Source: Williamsia serinedens (GTDB taxonomy: Bacteria > Actinomycetota > Actinomycetes > Mycobacteriales > Mycobacteriaceae). Taken from it: DNA of 64,000 nt. Positions 33,620 through 41,925 of the stretch are shown piece by piece. The notes below the pieces were generated by a model. The model saw only the letters and a program-made list of their open reading frames with translations, had not been told where the DNA came from and ran no database searches. The stretch spans positions 716,193 to 780,192 of the forward strand of contig NZ_JAMTCG010000002.1 of the NCBI RefSeq assembly GCF_024171725.1, read 5' to 3'. A program made the translations under genes and the position numbers. Positions within the stretch are counted from its first letter, which is position 1. Each line of letters begins with the position of its first letter.

Positions 33620-34306
33620 ATGCTGGGACCGCCGCAGGAGCGACTGGTCGCCGCGCTGCCCCACACCGACGGGGCGTCGCAGGCGATCATCCTCGACGCG
33701 CTGCGGTCGGTGATCCTCGACGGGATCGCGCCGCCCGGCACACCGATCCCCGTCGACACCGTCGCGACGCACTTCGGCGTGAGCCGCATCCCGGTGCGCG
33801 AGGCGTTGAAGACGCTGGTCGGCGAGGGGATCGTCGACCACCGGGCCAACGGCGGGTACTCGATCGCGCGGCTCACCGCGGCTGAACTAGTCGAGCTGTA
33901 CCTGGTGCGGGGGGCGTTGGAGACCGCGGCGCACGGCATCGCGTTGCCGTCGGCGACGCCCGACGACGACGCGCGGGCCCGGGCAGCCTACGCGGCGCTC
34001 GACCGTGCCGTCCTCGCCGACGACGTCGTCGGGTACCACCAGGAGAGCCGAGCCTTCCACCTCGCCCTCGTCACCCCGTGCCGGATGCACCGATTGCTGC
34101 ACGTCCTCGAGTCGACCTGGAACATCACCGAACCCGGGCGCCCGATGTGGCAGATCCCGACCACCGAACGCGTCGCGCTGCACCTCGACCACGCCGACAT
34201 GCTGACCGCGTTCCTCGCCCGGGACGGTGACGCCCTCACCGCCGCCACCACCGACCACAACGACCGTCTCCGCGCCGCCATCTCGGCCTCGCAGGGGTCG
34301 GACTGA
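33620..34306 (+). CDS. GntR-family (FCD/VanR-like) regulator
   Basis: A 228-residue regulator. The winged helix has DTVATHFGVSRIPVREALKTLVGEGIV (about residues 43-70) and a C-terminal FCD-type helical domain (ELVELYLVRGALETAAHG, RAFHLALV) that binds a small acid through metal-linked His/Asp residues. It follows the allantoinase by 7 bp and is probably the local regulator of allantoin genes, with a pathway intermediate as ligand. Frame and spacing support ATG 33620. Confidence 0.88.
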   Translation: MLGPPQERLVAALPHTDGASQAIILDALRSVILDGIAPPGTPIPVDTVATHFGVSRIPVREALKTLVGEGIVDHRANGGYSIARLTAAELVELYLVRGALETAAHGIALPSATPDDDARARAAYAALDRAVLADDVVGYHQESRAFHLALVTPCRMHRLLHVLESTWNITEPGRPMWQIPTTERVALHLDHADMLTAFLARDGDALTAATTDHNDRLRAAISASQGSD

Positions 34307-34310
34307 CCGG

Positions 34311-34700
34311 TCAGCGGTAGGCGTCGACCAGCTCGGCCGCGTCGCGCAGCCCGAGGCCCGGATGAGCCTCGCGGAGAAGACGCACCGCCGAGACCCGGTC
34401 GGAGGTCCTCGAGATGGCCTGATGGATCGCACCGGGCGAGACCTCGGCGGGATCGAGGCGCACCGGTGTCATCTCGGCGCGACCGTCGCGGAGCGCATCA
34501 CGGATGAACAAGGGCAATCCCACGACGAGGAGAACAAGGCAGCCGAGCCCGGTCCAATCCCAGATCGAGGAAGTGGAACCGAGGTCGGCGATCACACCGG
34601 GGCCGAGGAAAATCGCCAGGACGACGACGAAGGCCGGAAACCGCCACCGGCGGAGCCAGACCACCGCCGCCCGTTGCCGAAATCCGCGTCGTGAGCTCAT
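34311..34700 (-). CDS. Small membrane protein with L7/L12-like C-terminal motif
   Basis: A 129-residue protein with two membrane helices (FPAFVVVLAIFLGPGVIA and LGCLVLLVVGLPLFI). The cytoplasmic tail ends SAVRLLREAHPGLGLRDAAE followed by LVDAYR, which resembles the C-terminal helix-turn of ribosomal protein L7/L12. Similar tails occur on other actinobacterial small membrane proteins, with no proven role. ATG 34700 is chosen as the last start before the first helix; the frame is open to 34751. Confidence 0.65.
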   Translation of the reverse strand: MSSRRGFRQRAAVVWLRRWRFPAFVVVLAIFLGPGVIADLGSTSSIWDWTGLGCLVLLVVGLPLFIRDALRDGRAEMTPVRLDPAEVSPGAIHQAISRTSDRVSAVRLLREAHPGLGLRDAAELVDAYR

Positions 34701-34767
34701 GCCGTGGTCAGTATGGCCACGATGGCGCGTCACGGCGCGGAATTCGGACACGGCCGCGCCCGAATCC

Positions 34768-34840
34768 CGTCACAAACGTCCGGACCACGCGAGCAGAGGG
34801 CATATTCCCCTCCACGCGCGTATGTCGGACGTTTGTGACG
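34768..34840. repeat. 73-bp nested inverted repeat
   Basis: The outer arms CGTCACAAACGTCCG (34768-34782) and CGGACGTTTGTGACG (34826-34840) are a perfect 15-bp inverted repeat. Inside, ACGCG pairs with CGCGT and GAGGG with CCCTC. It lies just after the VOC gene (minus strand) and upstream of the small membrane protein. It could be a terminator, a cruciform or a miniature repeat element. Confidence 0.6.
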
Positions 34841-34848
34841 AGGCGGCG

Positions 34849-35229
34849 TCAGAGATCCGGGATCCGAGCGCGGAGCAAGCAGAACTCGTTGCCCTCGGGG
34901 TCGGCGAGGACGTGCCAGGACTCGTCCCCGGTCTGCCCGACGTCGGCCGGTCGCGCACCGAGGGCGAGGAGGCGTTCCAGCTCGGCGTCCTGGTCGCGGT
35001 CGGTGGGGTTGACGTCCAGGTGCAGGCGGGGTTTGGCGCGCTCGGGCGACGGATGGGGGCTGAGGATGATGGTCGGCTCCAGACCGCCGAAGCCGGCCGC
35101 CGGTCCGATCTCGATCGACCCGTCGCCCGGTCGGTCGAGCACGACGTGACCGAGGACGTCGCACCAGAACTGTGCGAGGGTCTCGGGATCCCGGCACTCG
35201 AGGACGAGTTCGCTGAGCCGACATGCCAT
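34849..35229 (-). CDS. VOC/glyoxalase-family protein
   Basis: A 126-residue two-module VOC-fold protein (LSELVLECRDPETLAQFW, then LHLDVNPTDRD, then WHVLADPEGNEFCLL). The family includes glyoxalases, dioxygenases and antibiotic-binding proteins; the ligand here is unknown. ATG 35229 has GAGGAGG upstream at normal distance, so the ORF extension to 35265 is not used. Confidence 0.83.
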   Translation of the reverse strand: MACRLSELVLECRDPETLAQFWCDVLGHVVLDRPGDGSIEIGPAAGFGGLEPTIILSPHPSPERAKPRLHLDVNPTDRDQDAELERLLALGARPADVGQTGDESWHVLADPEGNEFCLLRARIPDL

Positions 35230-35274
35230 GGGGACCTCCTCGCAGGGCGTGACCCGCTCGAGCACGGGTGACGC

Positions 35275-35286
35275 AAGATATATCTT
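35275..35286. promoter_or_regulatory. Palindrome upstream of the NCS1 permease
   Basis: AAGATATATCTT is a perfect 12-bp palindrome in an AT-rich gap before the permease, standing out in this GC-rich context. A second short one, GGAA-TATT-TTCC, is at 35313-35324. These are possible operators or a -10 region; unproven. Confidence 0.35.
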
Positions 35287-35328
35287 CAGAGCAACGGTGA
35301 TGAAACAGGCGGGGAATATTTTCCTCGC

Positions 35329-36828
35329 ATGACGACAACACCGGCGCCCGCGTCAGCGATGTATGACGCCGAGCTCGGGTACCACACCCGGCTCACGAAC
35401 GACGACCTGAAGCCCCTGGTCCCGCAGACGTGGTCGGGCTACAACATCTTCGCGTTCTGGATGTCCGACGTGCACAGCGTCGGTGGGTACGTCACCGCGG
35501 GCAGCCTGTTCGCGCTCGGTCTCACCAGCTGGCAGGTGCTGGTGGCGCTGGTCGTCGGCATCATCGTCGTGAACGTCTTCGCCAACCTCGTGGCGAAGCC
35601 GTCGCAGGTCGCCGGGGTGCCCTACCCGGTCATCTGTCGCGCGCCGTTCGGTGTCCTCGGCGCGAACGTCCCCGCCATCATCCGCGGCCTGATCGCGGTG
35701 GCCTGGTACGGCATCCAGACCTACCTCGCGTCGAACGCCTTCGTCGTCCTCGGACTCAAGCTGTGGCCGTCGCTCGCACCGTGGGCCGACGTCGACCAGC
35801 ACGGCTTCCTCGGACTCTCCACCCTGGGATGGGGAGCGTTCGCCATCATGTGGGTGCTGCAGGCCATCGTCTTCTGGCGCGGCATGGAGGCGATCCGCAA
35901 GTTCATCGACTTCTGCGGCCCCGCCGTCTACCTCGTCATGCTGGTGCTCGCGATCTACCTCGTCACCAAGGCCGGCTGGTCGAACATCAGCCTCAACCTC
36001 GGCTCGGTCGAGTACTCCGGATGGTCGTCGGTGCCGGTGATGCTCGGTGCGATCGCGCTCGTCGTGTCCTACTTCTCGGGCCCGATGCTCAACTTCGGTG
36101 ACTTCTCCCGGTACGCCAAGTCGATGAAGGCGGTCCGCACCGGCAACTTCCTCGGCCTGCCGATCAACTTCCTCTTCTTCTCGGTCCTGACGGTCGTCAC
36201 GGCGTCGGCGACGCTGCCGGTCTACGGCAAGCTCATCACCGACCCGGTCGAGACGGTCGCCCAGATGGACAGCGTCACCGCCGTCGTCCTGGGTCTGCTC
36301 ACGTTCATCGTCGCGACCATCGGCATCAACATCGTCGCCAACTTCGTCTCGCCCGCGTTCGACTTCTCCAACGTCGACCCGCAGCGCATCAGCTGGCGCG
36401 CCGGCGGGATGATCGCCGCCGTCGGCTCCGTGCTGATCACGCCGTGGAACCTGTACAACAACCCCGACGTCATCCACTACACGCTGGAGACCCTGGGCGC
36501 GTTCATCGGTCCGCTGTTCGGCGTCCTCATCGCCGACTATTACTTCGTGCGCAAGCAGCGTGTCGACGTCGACGCCCTGTTCTCCATGGAGGAGGGCAAG
36601 CCGTACTGGTACCGCAACGGCGTGAACCCGCCGGCCGTCGTCGCGACGTTCGTCGGTGCGATCATCGCGATGTTCCCGGTCATCACGAAGGCCCACCCCT
36701 TCGGGATCGACATCTGGGGCATGACCGGCGCCTCGCAGTACTCGTGGTTCATCGGTGTCGCGGTCGGGTTCGGCCTGTACCTCGCGATGACGGGCTCCCT
36801 GCGTCGTCAGTACGCGATGGCAGGCTGA
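35329..36828 (+). CDS. NCS1-family nucleobase/allantoin permease
   Basis: A 499-residue membrane transporter of the nucleobase:cation symporter-1 family with about 12 helices. Family motifs are PQTWSGYNIFAFWMSDVHSV (about residues 30-49), YPVICRAPFGVLGANVPAIIRG, WYGIQTYLAS and FGDFSRYAKS. The NCS1 family carries cytosine, uracil, hydantoins and allantoin. The neighbouring allantoin genes make allantoin the likely substrate. The racemase gene starts 6 bp after its end. Confidence 0.88.
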   Translation: MTTTPAPASAMYDAELGYHTRLTNDDLKPLVPQTWSGYNIFAFWMSDVHSVGGYVTAGSLFALGLTSWQVLVALVVGIIVVNVFANLVAKPSQVAGVPYPVICRAPFGVLGANVPAIIRGLIAVAWYGIQTYLASNAFVVLGLKLWPSLAPWADVDQHGFLGLSTLGWGAFAIMWVLQAIVFWRGMEAIRKFIDFCGPAVYLVMLVLAIYLVTKAGWSNISLNLGSVEYSGWSSVPVMLGAIALVVSYFSGPMLNFGDFSRYAKSMKAVRTGNFLGLPINFLFFSVLTVVTASATLPVYGKLITDPVETVAQMDSVTAVVLGLLTFIVATIGINIVANFVSPAFDFSNVDPQRISWRAGGMIAAVGSVLITPWNLYNNPDVIHYTLETLGAFIGPLFGVLIADYYFVRKQRVDVDALFSMEEGKPYWYRNGVNPPAVVATFVGAIIAMFPVITKAHPFGIDIWGMTGASQYSWFIGVAVGFGLYLAMTGSLRRQYAMAG

Positions 36829-36833
36829 CCGGC

Positions 36834-37667
36834 ATGCGCATCGCAGTCGTCAACCCGAACACCACCGTCGCGATGACGGAGGTCGCGGCGGCCGCGGCGC
36901 GGTCGGTCGCCGCGCCGGGCGTCGAGATCGAGGCCATCACCTCGAGCACGGGCCCGGTGTCCATCGAGAGTCACTACGACGAGGCGATGTCGGTGCCCGG
37001 CCTGCTCGCGGCGATCGCCGACGGTGAGCGGCGCGGCGTCGACGGCTACGTCGTCTCGTGCTTCGGCGACCCCGGCCTCGACGCCGCCCGCGAGCTCGCG
37101 TCGGGGCCCGTCGTCGGGATCGCCGAGGCCGCGATGCGGACCGCGGCCTACCTGGGCCGCGGGTTCAGCGTCGTCACGACGTTGGGTCGCACCCGGGGAC
37201 GCGCCGCGGACCTGGCCGACCACTACGGGCTCGGTCGGTTCTGTCGGGGGATCCACGCGTGCGAGATCGCGGTGCTGGACCTCGAGACCGACCCGGCCGC
37301 GTATCGGCGGATCGCCGACGCCTGCCGGATGGCGATCGCCCAGGACGAGTCCGACGCGGTGGTGCTCGGCTGCGCGGGGATGGCGGCGATGTGCGCCGAC
37401 CTGACCGCTGATCTGGGGGTGCCCGTCATCGACGGGGTGTGCGCCGCGACGCTCACCGTGCAGTCGCTGGTGACGATGGGGCTCACGACGGGCAAGCTCG
37501 GCGAGTTCGCGACGCCCCTGCCCAAGCGGTACACCGGACTGCTGTCCGACTTCTCGGTGTCCGCGACGGACGGTCTCGACGGATCGGGCGATCGATTCCC
37601 CCCGGACGCGGGGGTTCGCTTACCGTTGTCGGGTGACCAGTCCACAGGCGACGCAAGCGGCCTCTGA
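36834..37667 (+). CDS. Asp/Glu/hydantoin racemase, probable allantoin racemase
   Basis: A 277-residue enzyme of the aspartate/glutamate/hydantoin racemase fold. It starts MRIAVVNPNTTVAMTE, and its two catalytic Cys are in YVVSCFGDPGLDAA (about residue 81) and VLGCAGMAAM (about residue 181). In this cluster it probably interconverts the two allantoin enantiomers so that both can be degraded. About 30 C-terminal residues are divergent and overlap the next gene's start by 35 bp, so the natural end of the fold is near residue 245. Confidence 0.87.
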   Translation: MRIAVVNPNTTVAMTEVAAAAARSVAAPGVEIEAITSSTGPVSIESHYDEAMSVPGLLAAIADGERRGVDGYVVSCFGDPGLDAARELASGPVVGIAEAAMRTAAYLGRGFSVVTTLGRTRGRAADLADHYGLGRFCRGIHACEIAVLDLETDPAAYRRIADACRMAIAQDESDAVVLGCAGMAAMCADLTADLGVPVIDGVCAATLTVQSLVTMGLTTGKLGEFATPLPKRYTGLLSDFSVSATDGLDGSGDRFPPDAGVRLPLSGDQSTGDASGL

Positions 37668-38232
37668 CGACCTGAAAACCGTTCTCACCTGGAGCGGTGA
37701 CCAGGTCACCCGTCTCGAGCAGGCGCGGGTTCAGGTCTCCGGACTCCGGGTGAAGGCCTACGGCCAGATCATCGCGGCGGCCACCGACAGCCACCCCGCG
37801 TTCGGCGCGAACTACGACCTCGTGACCGACGACGCAGGCGTGACACGACGGCTCGCGGTGCACATGATCCGCGAGAGCGGCGAGTCGCACGTGTCGATCA
37901 CCCGCGACGGCGAGAGCACCTGGCTGATCCAGTCCGCGAGCGGCACCGAGCGTGGCGACTTCAACGGCGCCCAGGACGTCGACCTGGTGCTGAGCCCGCT
38001 GTTCAACGCCCTCCCCATCCGCCGGATGGAGTTGCACAAGACGGCGTCCGACCCGGTCGACGTCCCGCTGGTGTACCTGCGCCTGCCGGAGGGGACCGTC
38101 GAGCCGGTGACGTCCCGCTACTCGTCGGACGGGTCGTCGGTCGCGATCCAGTCGCCCGTCGGTGACGTCACCCTGACCACCGACGCGGCGGGCTTCGTCG
38201 TCGACTACCCCGGGCTGTCGCGCCGGGTCTGA
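37633..38232 (+). CDS. Putative glycolipid-binding domain protein
   Basis: A 199-residue protein matching the putative glycolipid-binding family (PF06475). Diagnostic segments are YDLVTDDAGVTRRLAVHMI, DVDLVLSPLFNALPIRRMEL (about residues 116-135) and a C-terminal VVDYPGLSRR. The fold is thought to bind glycolipids or similar ligands. GTG 37633 has a TACCGT box (37621-37626) 6 nt upstream, so it is leaderless even though it overlaps the racemase gene by 35 bp. Its 3' end overlaps tyrA by 28 bp on the other strand. Confidence 0.75.
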   Translation: MTSPQATQAASDDLKTVLTWSGDQVTRLEQARVQVSGLRVKAYGQIIAAATDSHPAFGANYDLVTDDAGVTRRLAVHMIRESGESHVSITRDGESTWLIQSASGTERGDFNGAQDVDLVLSPLFNALPIRRMELHKTASDPVDVPLVYLRLPEGTVEPVTSRYSSDGSSVAIQSPVGDVTLTTDAAGFVVDYPGLSRRV

Positions 38233-39200
38233 CCGGGGCCGGTCCACACCCGGCCCAGATGGGCCTGTCGCCGGAGCTCGGCGGCCCAGCCGTCCGACCC
38301 GACGGTCACGTCGACGATCGGTTCCGGATCCGCGCCGCGCATCGCGTCCCACCGCGTCCGCGCACGGTGGCCGTCTTCGACGAGCGTGTGGACGGTGCCG
38401 GAGTCGCGGAGTTCGTCGCGGGCGGCGGTGAGCCGGTCGATCGCCTCCGACAGCAGCGTCAGCACCGCGGGACCGTTGGCCTCGATCATCGCCCGCTGCA
38501 GGTCGACGGCGGTGCCGGCGACCCGGGTCCCGTCGCGGAAGCTCCCCGCGGCCAGTCGCAGCGCCAGGTCGCCGGGCCCTGCACCCACGGTGGCGGTCAC
38601 CGCGGCCGTCAGGTGCGGGAGGTGCGAGATCGCCGCGACCAGCGGGTCGTGGTCCTCCGTGGCGACGGGGACGACGCGCGCGCCCACCGCGAGGGCCACG
38701 TCGGCGACCGTCGACCAGACCATCGGATCCGTGTCGTCGTCGGCGCAGACGACCCACGGGGCGTCGACGAACAGGTCCGGGTCGGTGGCGTCCCATCCCG
38801 ACCGTGACGTCCCCGCCATCGGGTGCCCGCCGACGTACCGCGCCGACAGCCCGCGCTCGGCGACCGCGTCGGCGACGGCCTGCTTCACACTCACCACGTC
38901 GGTCAAGGCGCAGCCGGGTGCGTGTCGCGCGACCTGCGCCAGGATCTCGCCGACGATCGGCGTCGGTGTGGCCACGACCACCAGCGCGTCCTGCTGCGCG
39001 GCCCGCGCCAGGACCGCGCTCAGATCGGTGTCGGCGTCGTGTCCGGCTGCGGCCGCCGCGTCGACGGTGGCGGCTGAGCGGTTCCACCCGAACGCAGGGC
39101 GCCCGGCGCGGTCGAGGGCGCGCAGCAGCGAGCCCCCGATCAGTCCGAGTCCCAGCACGCAGACTCCCGGCGCGGTGCGGTCTCCGGTCGGGGTGGTCAC
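38205..39200 (-). CDS. tyrA: Prephenate dehydrogenase
   Basis: A 331-residue NAD(P)-dependent enzyme converting prephenate to 4-hydroxyphenylpyruvate for tyrosine synthesis. The nucleotide loop is VLGLGLIGGSLLRALDRAG near the N-terminus. ALTDVVSVKQAVADAV and YVGGHPMAGTSRSGWDA contain the catalytic and substrate residues. SHLPHLTAAVTA and LAAGSFRDGTRVA complete the family pattern. GTG 39200 places the GxGxxG loop close to the start; the frame extends to 39296. It is divergent from the TadA-associated gene. Confidence 0.92.
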   Translation of the reverse strand: MTTPTGDRTAPGVCVLGLGLIGGSLLRALDRAGRPAFGWNRSAATVDAAAAAGHDADTDLSAVLARAAQQDALVVVATPTPIVGEILAQVARHAPGCALTDVVSVKQAVADAVAERGLSARYVGGHPMAGTSRSGWDATDPDLFVDAPWVVCADDDTDPMVWSTVADVALAVGARVVPVATEDHDPLVAAISHLPHLTAAVTATVGAGPGDLALRLAAGSFRDGTRVAGTAVDLQRAMIEANGPAVLTLLSEAIDRLTAARDELRDSGTVHTLVEDGHRARTRWDAMRGADPEPIVDVTVGSDGWAAELRRQAHLGRVWTGPGQTRRDSPG

Positions 39201-39296
39201 ACCGGTCAGCGTCGCACATCGTCGCAGGGCAGCGCGCCCGCCGGGGTTCGACGCCACAGTTGGGACAACACCCGGCGGGGGACTACGGTGTCGCAC

Positions 39297-39806
39297 ATGG
39301 CCGCAGCGGACAGCGACGACCTCGACGGGTTCGCCGTCGCGGTGGTGCGCGAGGAGGGCAAGTGGTCGGTGACGGCCATGGACTCCGCCGCGCTCACCGG
39401 GCTCGACGACGCCGAGAAGCGACTGCGTGACATGCGGAGCGCCGGCGCGGTTTTCGGTCTGCTGGACGTCGACGACGAGTTCTTCGTCGTCATCCGCCCG
39501 GCGCCTTCGCGATCGCGTCTGCTGCTGTCGGACGCGACGGCCGCCATCGACTACGACATCGCCGCCGATGTGCTCGACTCACTCAACATCGACGTCCCCG
39601 ACATCGACTCCGACGACCTCGACGACGTCGACCCGTGGGAGGAGGGCGACCTGGGGGTCCTGTCGGACCTGGGGCTGCCCGAATCGGTGATGAGCGTGAT
39701 CGTCGGCGACACCGACCTGTACGCCGACGAGCAGATCGGGATGATCGCCGCGCGGCTGGGCTTCGCCGACGAGCTGTCCGCGGTCCTGGATCGCCTCGGC
39801 CACTGA
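39297..39806 (+). CDS. tRNA adenosine deaminase-associated protein (Rv3753c-like)
   Basis: A 169-residue acidic protein. It has FAVAVVREEGKWSVTAMD near the start and a strongly acidic centre (IDSDDLDDVDPWEEGDL), then LSDLGLPESVMSVIVGD. It is always found next to tadA in relatives and is annotated by that association; its biochemical role is unknown. TACGGT (39284-39289) lies 7 nt before ATG 39297, with TTGGGA 18 bp further up, so a leaderless message is likely. tadA starts 7 bp after its stop. Confidence 0.85.
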   Translation: MAAADSDDLDGFAVAVVREEGKWSVTAMDSAALTGLDDAEKRLRDMRSAGAVFGLLDVDDEFFVVIRPAPSRSRLLLSDATAAIDYDIAADVLDSLNIDVPDIDSDDLDDVDPWEEGDLGVLSDLGLPESVMSVIVGDTDLYADEQIGMIAARLGFADELSAVLDRLGH

Positions 39807-39813
39807 CCGCGTC

Positions 39814-40290
39814 ATGAGCCTCGACGTCGGGCCCGCGGGGCTGGTCGCGGCGATGGGAGTCGCGCTCGAGGCCGCGGGATCGTCAGGGCCCCACGATGTC
39901 CCGGTCGGTGCGGTGGTCTTCGACGCCGACGGCCGGGAGCTGTCGAGGGCGGGCAACACCCGTGAGAGTGACGGGGACCCGACGGCACACGCCGAGATCA
40001 CCGCACTGCGTTCCGCGGCCCGCGTCCACGGCGACGGGTGGCGCCTGGAGGGGTGCACCCTGGTGGTGACGCTCGAGCCCTGCGTGATGTGCGCCGGGGC
40101 GATCGTCGCCGCACGCGTCGGACGGGTCGTGTTCGGCGCCTGGGAACCCAAGACCGGCGCCGTCGGATCCCAGTGGGACCTGGTCCGCGACCGTCGTGTC
40201 AACCACCGGTCCGAGGTGATCGGGGGCGTGCGCGAGGCCGACTGTGTCGAACTCGTTACCCAATTCTTCCGCGGACAACGATCGGGTTGA
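39814..40290 (+). CDS. tadA: tRNA-specific adenosine deaminase
   Basis: A 158-residue cytidine-deaminase-fold enzyme that deaminates A34 to inosine in tRNA-Arg(ACG), a tRNA encoded at 12523. The zinc and proton-shuttle residues are His59 and Glu61 in TAHAEIT and Cys90/Cys93 in LEPCVMCAGAI. VVFGAWEPKTGAVGS is the tRNA-side loop. It is probably co-transcribed with the gene before it. Confidence 0.93.
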   Translation: MSLDVGPAGLVAAMGVALEAAGSSGPHDVPVGAVVFDADGRELSRAGNTRESDGDPTAHAEITALRSAARVHGDGWRLEGCTLVVTLEPCVMCAGAIVAARVGRVVFGAWEPKTGAVGSQWDLVRDRRVNHRSEVIGGVREADCVELVTQFFRGQRSG

Positions 40291-40388
40291 GATGAGTGCA
40301 TCCGGTGGGGTTCCGCCGCTCGCGGTGCCACTGTGGGGTCAGGGCGTCGACGACGTCTGCACACACACCGACCGAAGGGGAGTGCACC

Positions 40389-40598
40389 ATGGGTCTCGCT
40401 GACGATGCCAAGAACAAGGCCGAGGAACTGAAGGGCCGCGGCAAGGAAGCCGCGGGCAGTGTCACCGGCGACGACGATCTGAAGGCCGAGGGCAAGGGCG
40501 ACCAGGCCAGCGCCAACCTCAAGGAGAAGGCCGCGGACGTGGCGGACTCCGTCAAGGACAAGGTCGATGACATCAAGGACAAGCTCACCGGCAAGTGA
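40389..40598 (+). CDS. CsbD-family stress protein
   Basis: A 69-residue hydrophilic, Lys/Asp-rich helical protein. KNKAEELKGRGKEAAGSVTG is the CsbD signature. Members are general-stress proteins under alternative sigma control in other bacteria, with unknown mechanism. GGGGAG lies 7 nt before the ATG. Confidence 0.9.
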   Translation: MGLADDAKNKAEELKGRGKEAAGSVTGDDDLKAEGKGDQASANLKEKAADVADSVKDKVDDIKDKLTGK

Positions 40599-40664
40599 GC
40601 GGTCCGAGTGCGCCCTGAGCAGCCGATTCATGGGCTGAGGGTCGCCTCCGGTACAGTCACCGGC

Positions 40665-40752
40665 GGTGGCGTGTCCGAGCGGCCGAAGGTGCAGCACTCG
40701 AAATGCTGTGTGCGGTAACCCCGTACCGGGGGTTCGAATCCCCCCGCCACCG
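40665..40752 (+). tRNA. tRNA-Ser (CGA)
   Basis: An 88-nt class II tRNA with acceptor stem GGTGGCG/CGCCACC, anticodon loop CTCGAAA (anticodon CGA), a long variable arm and T-loop GGTTCGAATCC. A TACAGT box at 40652-40657 lies 7 nt before the 5' end, consistent with transcription starting at the tRNA. Confidence 0.95.
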
Positions 40753-40756
40753 CAGT

Positions 40757-40794
40757 ACGCATCCCCGTCCCGGGTCACCGGGGCGGGGATGCGT
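40757..40794 (+). terminator. Intrinsic terminator after tRNA-Ser(CGA)
   Basis: The stem ACGCATCCCCG/CGGGGATGCGT is perfect over 11 bp. The 16-nt interior (TCCCGGGTCACCGGGG) can itself fold. It lies 4 bp after the tRNA. Confidence 0.7.
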
Positions 40795-40816
40795 CGTCTG
40801 TGGGTGCAGGTGACCC

Positions 40817-41305
40817 CTACTGCGGGATGAAGCCGAAGGCGTCGGAGCCCTTCGTGCACTTCGCGAGGACACCGGTCGTCTGCGACGGACCGCAGCTCCA
40901 GCCGTCGACGTCCTGGTTGCGTCCGGTGGCGATCAGCGGCCCGAAGGTGCGCGCGACCGGCATGACCACGCCGCAGTCGGCCGATCCGCTCGAGAAGACC
41001 ACGACTCGCAGGGCTCCGTCCGGCCCGTTGACGGTGTCGCACCGTGTGCCTCCGATCGTCGGCGCCTCCTTGGAGGGAGGTACCGACGTGGCCGACGGCA
41101 ATTGCGGCCCGGGAACGGTCTGAGCACTCGGGTTCGTGCTGGTCGGGGCTTCGTCGACAGACGACGACGTCGGGGCCTGGTTACCGGCATCAATGGCGGA
41201 GGAGACGGTGCCGGCGACGTCGCCGGAGTCCGATCCGCACCCGCCGAGCAGGACGGCCCCGCCCACCACGGCGACGGCCAGGGACCAGGTACGCAACGCA
41301 GCCAT
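40817..41305 (-). CDS. Small secreted lipoprotein
   Basis: A 162-residue exported protein with a signal segment ending in the lipobox LLGGC (about residue 23), then a Ser/Thr/Pro-rich linker to about residue 85. The C-terminal domain has four Cys (GTRCDTVNGPDG, ADCGVVMP, WSCGPSQ, AKCTKG) likely to form disulfides. I do not recognise the family. TACGGT lies 6 nt before the ATG on its strand, suggesting a leaderless start. It is divergent from the cupin gene. Confidence 0.72.
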   Translation of the reverse strand: MAALRTWSLAVAVVGGAVLLGGCGSDSGDVAGTVSSAIDAGNQAPTSSSVDEAPTSTNPSAQTVPGPQLPSATSVPPSKEAPTIGGTRCDTVNGPDGALRVVVFSSGSADCGVVMPVARTFGPLIATGRNQDVDGWSCGPSQTTGVLAKCTKGSDAFGFIPQ

Positions 41306-41380
41306 GTCGCCACCGTAGCGAACCGGGCGGGTCTTCCCGATCAGCGTCGGGGGCCGCCCACCCGGGCGTACGCTGCGCCG

Positions 41381-41872
41381 ATGCACCTGCTTCCAGCGAC
41401 GATGCACCATCGCGTACTGCGTGTCCTCGGGGTGGCGGCAGGCGCCGTCGGCCTCGTCGTATCCGCCGGGGCCACCACGGCGACCACCGCCGGGGCGACG
41501 CCGAGCTCCGGTGTCACCGCGACCACGATCGCGACCGCCGACCTGCCCGCCGGGCTGCTGCCCTTCATCAGTGGGCCCGGCGTCGCCACCGCGCGTCGCA
41601 TCACCATCGCCCCCGGCGGGACGACGGGCTGGCACTTCCACGACGGCCGGATCGTGGGCATCGTCGAATCGGGCACCCTCACCCACCCCGGATCCGACTG
41701 CCGGCCCGTGACGTATCGCGCCGGTCAGGTCATCCTCGAACCCGAGGGCAGTGCGAACACCCACCGCGGACAGAATCTCACGAAGGACCCGGTCGTTCTC
41801 GACGTCGTCTACCTGCTGCCGAAGGGTGCACCGTTCTTCGAGGATGCACCCGCGCCACCCTGCGATCGCTGA
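41381..41872 (+). CDS. Secreted cupin-fold protein
   Basis: A 163-residue protein with a signal peptide (VLRVLGVAAGAVGLVVSAG) and one cupin domain. GTTGWHFHDGRIVGIVESGTL (about residues 83-103) is cupin motif 1 with two His, and GSANTHRGQN supplies the later His. It may bind a metal or small ligand outside the membrane. A TACGCT box (41369-41374) ends 6 nt before ATG 41381. Confidence 0.78.
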   Translation: MHLLPATMHHRVLRVLGVAAGAVGLVVSAGATTATTAGATPSSGVTATTIATADLPAGLLPFISGPGVATARRITIAPGGTTGWHFHDGRIVGIVESGTLTHPGSDCRPVTYRAGQVILEPEGSANTHRGQNLTKDPVVLDVVYLLPKGAPFFEDAPAPPCDR

Positions 41873-41925
41873 CGCGCTCCACACCCGTCACGACGGGGGA
41901 CCGCAGCGCCTGGGAAGATCCCCGG

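Noticed and set aside
35353..36696. 447-codon minus-strand open frame opposite the NCS1 permease
   Set aside because: Asp/Glu/Arg/His-rich artefact of codon bias; the permease is unambiguous.
37483..39219. 578-codon minus-strand open frame across the racemase, glycolipid-binding and tyrA genes
   Set aside because: It crosses three supported genes and reads as Arg-rich low complexity; tyrA in another frame fits the family.
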